In this document: positions 1 through 12,770 of the stretch, piece by piece
How positions within the stretch are numbered: position 1 is the stretch's first letter
How the letters are laid out: every line of letters begins with the position of its first letter
Origin: Siphonodentalium dalli
Taxonomy: Eukaryota > Mollusca > Scaphopoda > Gadilida > Siphonodentaliidae
Length of the DNA stretch: 64,000 nt
Assembly (NCBI GenBank): GCA_032622095.1
Contig: CP136065.1
Location: 98,219,343-98,283,342, forward strand
Direction: 5' to 3'
The notes under the pieces: model-generated
What the model saw: the letters and a program-made list of their open reading frames with translations, nothing else
What the model was told of the DNA's origin: nothing
Database searches by the model: none
Translations under genes and position numbers: made by a program

Positions 1-311
1 ATTTGGCGGTTGGTTCATTCACGAAGTCCGTCCCTCCAACCCAGTAGCATTTGTTCAGTGAGTTGTAGTACGTGTGTGATGGGACCAAGCAGCCATTCTC
101 TGTCGACAAAAAAAAACACACTTTTGGTGAATGCATGCAATTTCAGTTGCCGCAAAAGTTATAATTAACATTGATCGCAAATCCATATTCTGAACATTTA
201 AGTAGTATGTCTTAACTGCTAGTAACACGTCGTGTAACAGTCCAGTGTGTGATCGTGGAGGTCATCGTGATTTTATGTACATCAATAATATGACTAGTAA
301 TAATATATAGT
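1..311. other. no gene recognised
   Basis: AT-rich non-coding sequence. There is a short A-run near 110 and no open frame, repeat or RNA signature that I can support. Confidence 0.5.
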
Positions 312-442
312 TGTCGCCCGCGATTGAGTGAGACACGGGGATTTGTCGCCGCTCCAGACCTGGAATGTCACCGAGGCCCAAGGGTGACATCCCAGGTCGA
401 GAGCGGCGATAAATCCCCGTGTCTCACGAAAAGAAGGGCGAC
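312..442. repeat. ~130-bp fold-back (hairpin) element
   Basis: The left arm (312 to about 365) starts GTCGCCC and carries GAGACACGGGGATTTGTCGCC. The right arm (about 378 to 442) carries its reverse complement and ends GGGCGAC. The centre is itself an inverted repeat (ATGTCACC / GGGTGACAT). It has no coding capacity. The structure fits a small MITE or a solitary snap-back; no clear target duplication was seen. Confidence 0.75.
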
Positions 443-3400
443 AGCAGTTTTGATATCCGGCAAATGAGTACACACCTGCTTAATGACAGGCCTAAGTGCG
501 CGTGGTTATTCTTTAATCCAATTTGAAGAGTTCATTTCATGTTGGAATCTTCGCTTTTTAGAATATGTGGATCAATTAACAATTCCATCGTTCCGGTAAT
601 TTTACTGGTCGCATGGTCTGAATCGGTTCACGGACATAGGAGTAAAGCAATTTCGAAGTAGAGAAGTATAATATGGGCCGAAATGTTCAGTTTTGTATTA
701 AATGAGTATACACGTGTTAATTTCAAGAACATTAGCATGCATGTGGAACAAACAAGCATTGGCCATGCAAAGGAAATTGGCAACATGCAGATTGGTACGA
801 TAATTAAGGGTATGCTTGTGGAGTCGGGGGAACGTATTGCGGAGAGGAAGTTGTCAATACAGTACAGAGCGGCTATATTTGAACTTTAGAGCTTAGTACA
901 AAAACGTATTTGTAACGTATGTACATCGTGTGTGCAATTGTCTGCAGTAGATATGAACTGCATAATAATGTTTAATTATTTGTTCAACGGTATTCAGTAT
1001 TGATATAAAAAGGTCCAATAGTAACCTTGTACGTCATACAACGAATTGATCTTAGTAATAACATCATTTATGCACAACGCGTTTTAATTGCAAATTAAAA
1101 ACAATAAATATGCGAATGAGCAAACACCACAGTTCATGATTGTTTAGAAAAGCTGGGGTTTACAAAAGGAGTGTTTTTTGATACTATTGGAGAGATGAGA
1201 GGGAATCACTGCTTGTTCAGTACTTCGTAGTTCTATGTTTATCAGTCATCGCTGAGCTGTCAATACCTTCGAAATGTTACCCTCGATGGTAATAAGTGAT
1301 TTGGTGCCCGGCATGTGACGCACCCGCAGCCATTCAGAATGGAGGAGAATTGGGTAAAGGATAACAATATGCATTGCAATTTAAATTGAATATTCTGATT
1401 GGTCGAGAGCTGGGGGAACCTCACTTTTCGATTCACAAGCAATTTTGTTTTGAGCACCGCGTCATGACAACGATCGGCAAAACGTCAGAACACAGCAAGG
1501 AGTCGCGTAAATGAGTCAACCGCTCACATATGGTTACTATAGTTACCGTTGGCAGGAATTTGTTCGGGCGCTGTTCCGAATAAACCGGAGTCCCCACAGA
1601 TTTGATAAGCAACTAGAATGCACTCAGAGAGATGCCAACGTGCGCAAAAATGTAATAAACAATAATTTAAAAAAATAATTTCACTGTATTTTACTTAATT
1701 TATTTAATTTAATTTAATGTTAGCAAAAAAAGACAATTACCATTTCTCATTTCATCACAGATAAAAGGCAAATTACTATATTAATCATTTAAGTAATTAA
1801 AACCAATTCCATGTTGCCGAAAGGATGAGACTTTAATATCGATTACATTTTTTTCAGCGGCATATTTTCATTTTGATTTTCCGATAGTCAAAGTTGACCA
1901 AAGGAGCAATTATAAGAATAATTAATACTATTTGTGTAAATATTGATAGCAGCCAATATGCAACAATAAATATCAATAATTAATCAATAATTAATCAATA
2001 ACGATCATTTTATGTAATAATAAACTCTTCAAACGGTGTTTGTGTCAACAAATGCGTTTTGTTCTGTGTTACGTCATTCGTCGTATTTGACCCGGAACTC
2101 GGCTGAAGGTTAGGCTATTCAGCCTATTGCGTCGAATTACGAAATCGCGTTTTGAATGTCTCTCTTTTCCCGCACGATAATAAGAGGGTTTCGCTCGAAC
2201 CAAAAATGATAAAACTTCCCAATTATAAGTAAAAATTCTCAAATGAAGGAGTCTATGTAGGTCCCGAAGGAGTCTATAGACTCTTTGATGTAGAGTTCTG
2301 ATGGAGAAAATGTAGGTCGATCTGGGAGAAAAAATCGAAATCGAGGCTCACTACGAGCATGCCAGTTTTAAATATAGAAACAGGCAATCCTGACAAATGG
2401 CGATATCGGCGACAAACAAATAATCAAAAACAACACATAAAATAAACATAGCAAAAACGCGGCACAGTAAAAATGTCAGAACGCCACGAGGTTTTACGTC
2501 GTTTTTGGTGACGTCATGGAGTGTGACACCAACCTACGAATCGGTCTGATCGCCATACTGTTGCGCGAGCGCACGTAATTATCATATCTCACTTCATGGC
2601 ATCTACATGTAATGACGACAAAAAGCGTATTTCATTTTTTTGATGGATTGAATTACAATGAAATAAACGTACCCTGTTTCGTTGGACATTCGAGCAGGAA
2701 AATAGTTGAACTCGTTGGCAAACCGATGCGTTCAACAAATGTTGTCATGCTCGAATATCCAACTCAACTCAGTTTATCTCCGAAGTAAAAAGGAATATAA
2801 ACTAGTTGTACTCACCTGCTGTTATAAAACTGACAAACAAGTAAACAGAACAAACATTGCGTATCCACCATTTGGATGTGCTCATTTCCATTAGCTTTCG
2901 GTCCATGTAAGCTACGGAAAACAGCTCTTGTGGTTCTGAAGTGTAAACAATACATGTCGAGGGGGTGTCATCACACGCTCTATGCTTTCTGGAAAGGTTA
3001 TGTCCTTATATACAAGAAAATTCTGCAAAAGTGATGCTATCGTCGTATGCGTTCAATTAAATGTTACACATAGGTTTTTAGTTTAAACATATTTATTCGC
3101 CATATATGCAAATACATGTGAATACATACAATCGGCAACGGGATTGAAGAACAAGTGCGAGCCACTTATACGGTACTTCTCATAGGTGCACATATGAATG
3201 AATAAAGGAGTTTGGGCTACCAATAATTGTATATCTCCATATGTCGGTGTTGACAATCCAGTTATTTCTTTTGACATTAAACTCACAACACACCGTATGC
3301 AGATCATCAGTGTAAACTCACCAATGTGCAAAGTGTTTGCGCAAGTAGCGAGTTTGACTGATCGACAATCTATTTTGCAAAATATAGATGCAATAAGATA

Positions 3401-4429
3401 AATGTACAGTTCTATTTCCGTTTTGTAAGCTTATGGCTGAAATAATATCAATAGAAATTCTGACTGAAAGATGAATTTGTTTGCATATATTTTGATTATC
3501 CAGCCAACAACGATTTCCTCTTTGGATAAACACTTTCGTAATTTTTGCCTGGCATTTGCGATGGAAGAATTTCGATAGAAAAACCTATACTGTTTCAGGG
3601 TCACCCTTCTTAATTTAGATAGCACACATACGCGCTCTTTGTGTTTGTTTTATTATAGGAATTAAAATTAGACACACAATCGTGATTTCAATGTGGGTGA
3701 CAGAGTGACTAGCCGTACTGACTTCCAACGCATCGAGACAAATAAGTATGGTCTGATAGTCTTCGTGTACATGTTGTTCCCCGTGCTATTTAAAAAGACA
3801 ACCAATGCGGAGAAGCCGAAGTGATTATTTTGCCGAATACCATATAGCACAGGCATCTGCTTAAACTACAGCTATACCTGGTGGTCATTAAATCCACCTA
3901 TCTCGTGTCAAATATCACTAAATTTCTGGAAAAATTAGTGCGATCATAGTGCAGGAGGACATGGGCATGTCGCCTCTTGTGGTACATACTCATTCGGGCA
4001 GCTCCATGGTAAAATCTAGAGACATAGCATTGTTTCATTTTTTGTTTTTTGAGGAAATAGATATAACTGGAAAAAATGAGACGGACAGATATTTGTAAAT
4101 CACAAGCATCATATTAACGATACATTGATACATATTATATTCTTGCACTCACTTTTGCACTCTCACTTTGACCACTCTCTCACAGGTGACATTAATAAAA
4201 TCATGCACGAATCTTATAGTTGTTGTGGTGTCATGTTATACAGTTTTAGGAGTCTGTTGGTCCAGATAGCTTCGTGCCGGATTTTAGATGATCGAGTTAA
4301 GAAACGATTAATGTAACATTGAGATATCTCGGTTTCCGGGCTCTATGTATATAATTGTGTTATTCGGGGTATACACATGTATAAATTTAGTTCTGTTGGG
4401 GGATATCAACAAGTCAATCAGTGTCCTTT
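443..4429. other. intergenic, no gene recognised
   Basis: About 4 kb of AT-rich DNA. Open frames are all under 85 codons, overlap on both strands and show no recognisable motif. A short TTAATCAATAA repeat lies near 1975-2000, and AT-rich runs lie at 1665-1720 and 1965-2010. I see no splice-supported exon, tRNA or ordered tandem array. Confidence 0.4.
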
Positions 4430-5727
4430 ATCTCCGAATTCCATTTTGTACATGATTTTGGCACCTGATTCCCTATTGACAGGGTTGGATGAAAGAGCTG
4501 ACCGCCTTTCTTATCCCTTAATAACGGGCCCAAAGTTTTTGGTAAGAATGGAGTGGGTAATCGTAGAAGGGGCTGAGTTCTAGTTTGAAAGGCTATAATT
4601 TGGCGTTTTAGTCTATTATAGTAACGAAGTTAGTAGAAATATTGAATGTACCCTCGAGGGAGTCGGGGTGTGAAATTCCTCTTTGGTTTGAAACGTTTAT
4701 AGAATATACGCCTGCATTTCTCCACGAATTAAAGTTAGTTGGGTTTTCTTTCATTATAATGTTAGAATTATTCCATATCGTCGATGGCCTGATATTACCA
4801 TGTTATCATATATGCTCATGAATTTGCACCAAGAGCTGAGATCATCCCTCCAAAACGGGTTAGCAATTTGTGAATTTTGTTTTGTCGGAATTTAGCATCA
4901 TATGTTAGGTACAGGGGGTCATCGATAATCGGGTTATCTTTTAGAAGAGAGGCTCATTTTGATTGTTTACATATTAGATGTCTCAGCCATGTGATTTTCA
5001 TTGCGTCGTTAAAAATGTTCCATATTGACCATTTTCAGTCCGCCTAGGGAGTATTCAAGACATAACTGCTTTCTTTGTACTCTGTCTCATTTCGAGTTCC
5101 AGATAAAATTTCATACAATTGTGTTTAACTTCTTAACGAAAGCATTGTCTAGACTGGGAGAGACATGAATATGTGGATTAGCTTTGGAAGAATAAGTGTC
5201 TTGGTGCCAGTTATTCTGACAGTTATTCTTCCAATTGGGGTTAATAGCCTGTGACTCCATATCTTGATCAGCCGTTCTATTTCGTCAAATTTACGAGAGT
5301 CATCATTTTTTGAAGATCAGTGTGGAAATTAATGCCCAGAAAGTTGAAGGTTTTTGAGTAGGATAATTTAAAATCTTGGCACATAGTTTGTTCTTGATCC
5401 TACCCATACCGCCTGACATTTCTCCGGGTTAATACGCGGTCCTGAAACCAGAGCATATAGGTCAAGTATTGAGTAGGCCTCATGTATGCTACTTTCATAA
5501 CCATCGCGTATAAACGTTGTGTAGTCCGCGTATTGTGATATTTTATACTCCGAACCACCGATGACTATTCCTTTAGTTTTGTCGTTCTGTCTTACCAACA
5601 ATGCTAACACCTCGGCGCAGAAGAGAACAATATACGGGGATATTGGATCACCCTGTCGACAGCCACGTCCTAATTTAAAACTGTGATAGGTGACCACTAA
5701 ACAGGATGGACGAACTGGCGTCTTCAT
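4430..5727 (-). pseudogene. LINE fragment, L1/Tx1-type RT palm to C-terminal region
   Basis: The open part (5368-5727) reads as the middle of a LINE reverse transcriptase. RT motif B is visible as GRGCRQGDPISPY, followed by LALLVRQN and KGIVIGGSEYKISQYAD. Motif C is YADY instead of YADD, so a catalytic aspartate is lost. Below 5368 the same strand continues through frameshifts with family-typical pieces: FNFLGINF, KIWSHRLLTPIGRITV, LPKLIHIFMSLP, NFIWNSKWDRVQR and NDAMKITWLRHL. These match the thumb and C-terminal region of L1/Tx1-like LINEs. No endonuclease or ORF1 lies upstream, so this is a 5'-truncated, inactive relic. The clade is inferred from motif style only. Confidence 0.85.
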
Positions 5728-7561
5728 ATAAAATGGCCATCCATTTATGTAATGGAATCGTCAAATTTGAAGAAATTGAGGCATTTATGTATGAACGGCC
5801 ATAGTATAATGACGTCAAACGTTTACTTCATTTACAAGAATACACATCTAGTAACACATTAAACCATTAGACAAAGCTACAAATTTGCGTGGCCTAGTGA
5901 AGTAAGGTATTCTACGTAATTCACCGTAATATCAATAAAGGCGATGGAGACCGAATACACTGAATAGTAATATGTGATGAGTACATCAAACACAAAAGTA
6001 GATTCATAAATAAAATATGTGTTAATGTACTTGATATCCTGGACAAAACGACAGTGATCAATTGACACAGATATCGATAGCCAACTCCAAACTGGACGTC
6101 ACTGAAGCACTAGACATCGAAATTAGACAACGGATTGATCTTAAAGATATATATGAGATATATATTAAACAACAGCTGAACTCATAAAACAATGTATCTA
6201 AACTGTACGGCCTTCCAAGACTAATAATTTATAGTCATGTAAATATTAAAAAAAAAACTGTTAACCAACGACGCTGACCAATATTCGATTTTAAGCTTCT
6301 ATATAATTTTAACAAAATAATTTATTAAAATTATTATTGTAACAAAATAATTTTTACGCATCTATATAATTTTAACAAACTATCTCGAACGCACATCCAA
6401 CAGTTGTTTTGTATTTGCCCATATATGATAGGTTGCTCTTCACTCAAAGGTGGGAACTACATATACACAACAGAACATAATTCAGGGAGAGGAGCTATCT
6501 AAGTTTTATATCTTGTGCCCCAATCCCAATTGTACATTAATGATACAATAACACATGTTTAAACTAACATAATTCAGTACGGCCTTGGTCACAAGCTGCT
6601 GACATATTACTTATAGAAAGTCCAAATTTTATTGCATTCCCTAAATTTATTTTAATGGGTGATTGCCCATTGTTTACAGAATGTTACAGTTTGTTAAAAA
6701 TGTTCAGTTGCTGCACACAAGATATCCATGTCACAACTTCAACTGAACACGTTTCAGCCTGATCCACCCTTCTACATTCAAGTGAATCATAATCGGAAAC
6801 CAGATTCACCTTTACGACACAAGGCCCAGCATATCTTTGGACACGCATTATCAAAAAATAATGAAGGATATAGCAGGGCAAGGTGATCTTCCTGGCGCAG
6901 AAAGCCCATTAACTGCGTCCGCTAAACAACATGAACTCGACTTCTACATACTGCCATTACTCCAAACACCATTGCACAGGTTTCGGGTCACAGAACTATT
7001 GCATGTGATAATAACTTTTCTGTTGCGACAGTGGATATACAACGAATCATATTCGTTATGCCCTGCATAGCACAAACACTATCAACTTCTGATTTCCTTG
7101 ACAAATTGAAAACAATACATCTAGGATGCGAGTCAGAAAACTGTTGTTGACGTGTCGGAAACTGCCAAGTTCATTAACGCCCTCGTGTGTATACTGTCCT
7201 AGAGATTCTAGATAGCTATGGTTTGTTGGGCGTTTTATTTATAGATAATGGGTTTTTTCCGGTTGTGACAATTCGCACTAGGTCCCTATTTGCGGAGGTC
7301 TATTTGCGGAGGTCCCCGAATTCGCGGAGTTCCCGTAAAATGGTCGAAATATGTTGATTTTAATGAGGGAACGGGTGCGTATATGTCAATTGATACGTAT
7401 TTTAAACAAATAACGACACGATCATCATAACAGTGGTTTGTTCTATCAATCGTATCATCATCATCGTCATCATCATACGGAACAAGTCTTGTGACTTTTC
7501 GTCCCAATACCATTATTTGCAATGCTTGTTTACAAACATATGTATTACTTGTCGTCGAACT
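5728..7561. other. intergenic, no gene recognised
   Basis: AT-rich DNA with repeated ATAATTTTAACAAA(A) segments near 6300-6380. At 7287-7330 there is a short imperfect duplication of TATTTGCGGAGGTC. No coding or RNA feature is supported. Confidence 0.4.
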
Positions 7562-7815
7562 CGTATTTTATTATAATAGAAGAATGAGTCTATGTATATT
7601 TTGAATTGATCGAGTGTTGGAGCCTCAACAGCGAAGTCTGGCAGAGAGTTCCAGCTATTTACCACCCTCTGCGTGAATAATTATTTTCCTATGGCCTTGT
7701 TAACAATCGGCATATGTAGCTGTTTATTATGTCCTTTTGTTCTTCCTGATGAATGTCTTTCTAATAGGTCACAGGCATTGGTATTGTAATGAGCATTCAA
7801 CATGCCATGCACTCT
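7562..7815 (-). pseudogene. LINE 3'-end fragment (CR1/L2/Jockey-type ORF2 C-terminus)
   Basis: The minus strand encodes RRTKGHNKQLHMPIVNKAIGK, then a stop, then LFTQRVVNSWNSLPDF and VEAPTLDQFKIYIDSFF. The R-T-x-G-H box followed by FxxRVVNxWNSLP and FKxxLD is the C-terminal signature of CR1/L2/Jockey-type LINE ORF2 proteins. The in-frame stop and the lack of RT sequence upstream show a dead, 5'-truncated copy. It is less than 1 kb from another LINE tail on the plus strand. Confidence 0.8.
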
Positions 7816-8125
7816 TGGTGGGAACACAATGTCTCCGATTTTTTAGGCTAATAATATGATCTTGAGGGCGTTACCATTTCTGATTATGGTTATCACTTGC
7901 ACAAAATGTGATACTGGTTTTTCATTATGAAATGTCCCATTTATAAATAATATTAGAGAGCATTTCTTCGAAGAAACAGATGTCCAGAACCAGACTGTTG
8001 CTGATATGACATCAAACAGAAATTCTTGTTCATATTGAAAAATTATCCAACTCTTTAGCCGAAAATGGCGTGAATGACAAAAATATTGAAAAATTAACAC
8101 GATATGCTTATTCTGCTATATAAAT

Positions 8126-8225
8126 AATTCTTCGCCTTATACTTTTGTATGCCATGTGACTTTCTCGCCTTCTGATTTGCTAAGAGTTGTGTCCCTATTT
8201 CTCGCGGAGTCGTCCACGCAGGGCC
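8126..8225. repeat. ~100-bp dispersed repeat, copy 1
   Basis: The segment beginning ATTCTTCGCCTTATACTT and running through CTCGCGGAGTCGTCCACGCAGGGCCAA recurs almost unchanged at 9390-9494. Both copies are in the same orientation and next to fold-back sequence. The shared short reading frames are a by-product of the repeat, not a gene. The element type is unknown. Confidence 0.75.
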
Positions 8226-8445
8226 AATTGCATACACATGGTTTGCAGTGATGTAACCAACCATGTTACGAGATTGAGAAAATAATTGGCCTTTATGCAA
8301 ACCATCGCTTATTAGTGCTAACATCTTATATATGTCTTATGTCACCTCAAATACTGTGTGCTTATGTACAGTCAATTGAGATTACAAATTCAAAGGCGGT
8401 TGTCATATCATGAGAAGGAAAACGGGCTGGATATCAGATATACCA

Positions 8446-8786
8446 TTTAAGAAAAAACTGAAAACCCATCTTTTCAAAAATTGTTTCAATTTATAGATCG
8501 TTATTTTTGGAAATCTTATTGCAGTTGTTATTTCAATACACACCGTTGTTAAAGTTATAATTTATTCTTTTATCTTAATTTTTTTTTATAAATCAAACTT
8601 TTAATTTTTTACTGAAATTTTAATTTTACAGTAATTTTCGTTACATCTTTACCAAATTGTATTTAATAGTAGTAGGCCTATTGTTTGTATTTTTATAGTT
8701 TTATGTGTTTTTATTGTATTTACTTGTAAAGCGCATTGGAACATTATGTAGAATGCGTTTCTTAAATGTAAATAATAATAATAATA
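8446..8786 (+). mobile_element. 5'-truncated LINE tail with (TAA)n end and target duplication
   Basis: The insertion begins with coding-like KKKLKTHLFKNCFNL, typical of the last residues of a LINE ORF2. A ~250-bp AT-rich 3' UTR follows, containing the pair AAAGCGCATT / AATGCGTTT, and it ends in (TAA)n. ATACCA flanks both sides (8440-8445 and 8787-8792). Removing the insert joins the interrupted arm of the surrounding inverted repeat, whose intact mirror copy is at 9585-9634. This supports an LINE-machinery insertion. Confidence 0.8.
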
Positions 8787-9389
8787 ATACCAGACACCGA
8801 TATTTTGTTAACAATTTAGCAAGTCACATACACGGTGTGGTTATATATAATTTAGAATATAAATAACCATATCCAGTATAAGTGTACATGTAGGTATAAT
8901 AAATAACAACGCACACTTTTCAGTAGCTTTCGGCAAATACACAACTTATACTGGTGCCATTATTTTCTTCGATGTACGTCCGCACGTCACCAGAAAATAG
9001 TACGCAATGTGACACACTTCCGCGCTACTACTTTAACTAAATCGGACTTTTGTTTTGAGCCTTGCTTGTCAATATGTAAATATATAGCTATAATGCCGTT
9101 GATAAAGTCCGTGGGCCGAAAGCTGCAGAAAAAGAGAGCGATGTTATTTATTAAAATTTAGGTTATGACCAAAAACATAGGAAAATATATTTCGATTGAT
9201 TGAACGCTGGGAAGTTGTAATCATCAGTTAGCTAATCTTCTTAACGAGTCATACGATTCAACGGTTCAACGACAAGAGTTAGCGGTTCGCATCCAAAAAT
9301 CCAAATGGGACCGTGTCGTGAAGTCATCTCCGAGTCACAAATAAGATGAGGACTTGAATCTGGACAGGAACATGCACCACCTATCATGT

Positions 9390-9494
9390 CAATATTCTTC
9401 GCCTTATACTTGTGTATGCCATGTGACTTTCTCGCCTTCTGATTTGCTAAGAGTTGTGTCCCTATTTCTCGCGGAGTCGTCCACGCAGGGCCAA
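9390..9494. repeat. ~100-bp dispersed repeat, copy 2
   Basis: Second copy of the segment at 8126-8225, differing at only a few positions by eye. It ends in the same CACGCAGGGCCAA. Confidence 0.75.
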
Positions 9495-9649
9495 CGTGAC
9501 ACACTTCCGCGGATATATTATCATACCGCGGATATATTATCAGACTGCTCGTACGTACGGTTTCGAACCCCAACATGATCGAAAGGTGTCTGGTATATCT
9601 GATATCCAGCCCGTTTTCCTTCTCATGATATGATCGAAATATAACCAAT

Positions 9650-10169
9650 TAGGCAGGAACCGAATAGTGGTTCACAATATACAAAACAAAGTTTCCCGTA
9701 TAACTCACACAACCAAATATACATACCAGCTACACAAATAAGAATAGTAACTATTTAACATAAAAACTGTCTTTATCTGCGTAAGAGCTATATGCCAATA
9801 GACTGCACAAGGAGCCAACGGCGTGTGTACAACACGGATAATACCGATGCCTCTTTGGTCAATAAATTTTATCACGAGGTGCAAATTTGCGTTCAATAGC
9901 TAAGTTGGTCAACAGTGGCACACTGTATACTTCCTTTATACTCTCGCATGTACATATCCGCGGATATATTACCAGACTGCTCGTACGTACGGTTTCGAAA
10001 CCCAACATGATCGAAAATGGGTCCTTTCAAGCTTGATCTGAATTGAAGGACATCTTGATATGCCATTCCGATCGATACATGGCCATTTCGATAAGAAATG
10101 AATTTTTTTTCACACACATTGAAGCAAGCACATTTTAAGCAATGGATGCTCACACTGAGTCCGTGTCTC
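9650..10169. other. intergenic, no gene recognised
   Basis: AT-rich DNA holding a second copy (about 9958-10015) of the CGCGGATATATTA...CGTACGTACGGTTTCGAA segment. No supported gene. Confidence 0.4.
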
Positions 10170-10880
10170 CATAAATCAAAAGTTCGATTCAGGGGTGCAC
10201 GGACGGGGATAGGGCACCAAAATTGATAAAAATATTTTTAGCGCCAATTACCACCAAATTAATAGACATTCTTCTCCATGATACAAGGAATCTAATCGTG
10301 TGATTTAAAGATGCCAACTTGGTACCGTTTGGATGAGAGATGGGGGCACTACTTTTGATGAGAACTTGTTTAGTCGCCGATTAAGACAAAATGTATACAT
10401 AATCATTTCCAATATATCAGGAATCTAATGGTGTGGCTTAAAGCTGCCAAAGGTGGCGTTATTCGAGTCAGTTGTGCGATGAAGAAGAGATGGGTACCAA
10501 AATTGATACAAATATTTTAGCATAGATTCGTTCCAGATTGTTACCCATTCTGCTCCATGATACGAGTTATCTAATCGTGTGATTTAAAGACGCTAAATTG
10601 GTGCCGTTTTGGTGAGAGACGGGATGTGTGCACTCAATTTGATAAGAATTTGTTTAGTCGCCGATTAAGACAAAACGTATACATAATCATCTCGATTATA
10701 TCAGGATTATAATTGTGTGGTTTAAAGATGTCAAAAGTGGGGTTGTTCGAGTCAGGGGTGCATTGAAGGGGAGAATGGTACAAAAATTGATAAAAATATC
10801 GTTAACGCCGATTTCTACTGAATTGATACATATTCTTCTAGTGATACGATGAATTTAATGGTGAGGTTCATGATGTGTCG
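10170..10880. repeat. satellite block 1, ~140-bp monomers alternating in two types
   Basis: About five diverged monomers. Each carries an ATGATAC/ATATCAGG...AATCTAAT(C/G)GTGTG box followed by a TTAAAGATGCC-type phrase and a CGCCGATT...ACCAAA phrase. Boxes start near 10278, 10409, 10553, 10692 and 10835, a spacing of roughly 131-144 bp. Monomers with GATTTAAAG alternate with monomers with GGTTTAAAG or GGCTTAAAG, giving a dimer of ~280 bp. The same family forms the larger block at 16480-18378. Confidence 0.75.
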
Positions 10881-12770
10881 ATAGATGATATGTTCCAATA
10901 TTTTGCAGCTGACAGTTGTAAGGGAGACGGGTCTATAATTCTCTGCTACATGTATATTACCTTTCTTTTAAACAGGTGTGATGTTAGCATCGATGTTTCC
11001 TGTGGCTATGGACCTTTCAAATATGTGTTCAGACATGGCACGATGTGGTAGGCGCAGGTACGGAGCACTATATTTGGGATGGTATCGGGTCCTGGAGCCT
11101 TAGATTGTTTCACATCTAGTAGTAGTTTGGTAACGCCATCGAATGATATGTTTAGTGGCCCAATCCATGGTGTTTTTGCAGCTGATGTATGGCTTGCTCT
11201 GATGGAGTCGGTATCTTTTGAGAAGACTGACCGAAATTGTTCCACTAATATCTCTGCTTTGTCTCGGCTGCTGTTAAGTAGTTGGCCTTTTCTTTTAAGC
11301 GAAGGTACTCCGATGTTATCTTGGCGTTTGGCTTTTATGTAAGCCCAGAATGGTTTTGAGCTCTTCTTGGACATACCATCCAGAATGATTCGATTGATGT
11401 AGTCCCATTCTGCTCTTTTTAGCTCCATTTTACAGGCCTTCTGATGTTTGCGATATTTTACCCAGGCCTCTTCTGATGTTTTAGCTTTCTTGTATAGTCT
11501 AGCTTTCTTTCTAAGCATCCGCTTTGTTTTTTTCGGTTATCCATGCAGCTCTTTGTTTCTTTCTGGTTTGGCTTTTTCGTACACGTTCATTTATGGAAGC
11601 CATTATTCCGTTCTTCATGTCATCCCATAGGCAATTCACTGGTGTGTCCAACTTGCTGTTGGTGATAGTGTGGCACACTTTGTCTTTGACAATTTTGTCC
11701 CATGGAACTTTTGTTTAAAGAGCACGTTTTTCTCGGGGTATCATTCTGTCGGTAAGGAGCGGTGTAGCAGTCGGTGATTATGATATCATGATCTGATATG
11801 CCAGGTGTGGATGGTGTTGATTTAATTAGAGATGTATGATGTATGAACATCGTTTCTATTGATCATCATGTAAAGTATTCCCATCATAATAAATAGTAGC
11901 GATGAGTTGAACATTTGTGGCTTCAGATTTGTTCTTGTTTTGAGCTGTGGTCGATAGTGGGTTCTGGTATAGCGTGGAATAGCCCATAGAACCCAGTCCA
12001 CTAATATACCAACAGTTTTGTGCCGCATGTTCTCTAATCTTCCGTAGCCATATCTTACTCAATCTTTTGTCCGGATGGATGCCGTCTTTGTATGTTGAGT
12101 AGCAAAATTTCTGCACTGTTCCTCGTCGGTGTTTTGGATTTCTGGAGAGGTCAATTGAGAACTTTGGAGTAGAAGAGCCTTGGCTGTTGTTCAGGCGATG
12201 GATTTGACTATTTAGGTTGGTGGTGTTATCTTCTAGCCACGCCTGGTTTTGTGGGTGTATGAGGTATATGTGGTACTCGTGGAAACCTTATTCTATTCTA
12301 TTCTTATTCTATTTCTGTTGTGTTTTTTTCTGGTGTTTCTGTTTTCTTGGTTGTGATCACTTATGGAGAATGGTGGTATCTCTAGGAATGTGATATGCAG
12401 TTTAGAAGCAGTCCACTATTCGCTTGTAGTTTCTTGTTATTTGATCTGCAGATATATTTCGTGGAGAGATATATCCGTGAATATCTCGTTGGTGATGTCG
12501 CAGGTCCAAAGCCAGATGTACACTTGGCAGTGCTCGTCAAAAACGGGCCCAGATCGGATGTTTGATCTCAGCCAGTCATAGCCTTCCCTGGTTTTTAGGC
12601 CGGAAAGAGAAAACCATTCTATCGAATTTTCCACTTGTTGTGTATTTGATCCTTAAGATATCGCCCTTTGCTATCACTAAGGACTACTGGTTTTCTTTGT
12701 GTTGACCGGTAACTGATGTTTTTGGTCTATCGAGATACTTTTGGAGTTTTCTCTGTGACATTTATGGTTA
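10860..12770 (-). pseudogene. degenerate LINE: SGNH-like domain, endonuclease remnant, RT start
   Basis: Read on the minus strand, the 5' part encodes an SGNH/GDSL-hydrolase-like domain split by frameshifts. Block I reads VVLSDSKGRYLK (near 12651-12694), a block III region reads VYIWLWTCDIT, and block V reads DGIHPDKRLSKIW (near 12040-12090). Next is an APE-endonuclease remnant with STPGISDHDIIITD (about 11770-11830). An open stretch follows (11006-11518) with the EN-RT linker and RT entry (KQSKAPGPDTIPN). Shifted frames below it give NYRPVSLTTV and KILEHIIYRHIM, RT fingers motifs, before homology stops near 10860, so the palm is missing. SGNH domains are known in CR1-type ORF1s; assigning this copy to a clade is inference. 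Confidence 0.75.

Larger units (their letters stand above)
8404..9634. repeat. inverted repeat pair bounding a ~1.2-kb segment
   Basis: Sequence starting TCATATCATGAGAAGGAAAA (8404-8445, resuming at 8793) recurs as its reverse complement at 9585-9634. The left arm is interrupted by the LINE tail at 8446-8786. Next to the right arm, a segment containing TCGTACGTACGGTTTCGAA (about 9530-9583) is repeated near 9958-10015. This fits one 1.2-kb fold-back element or two opposed MITEs. Confidence 0.6.
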
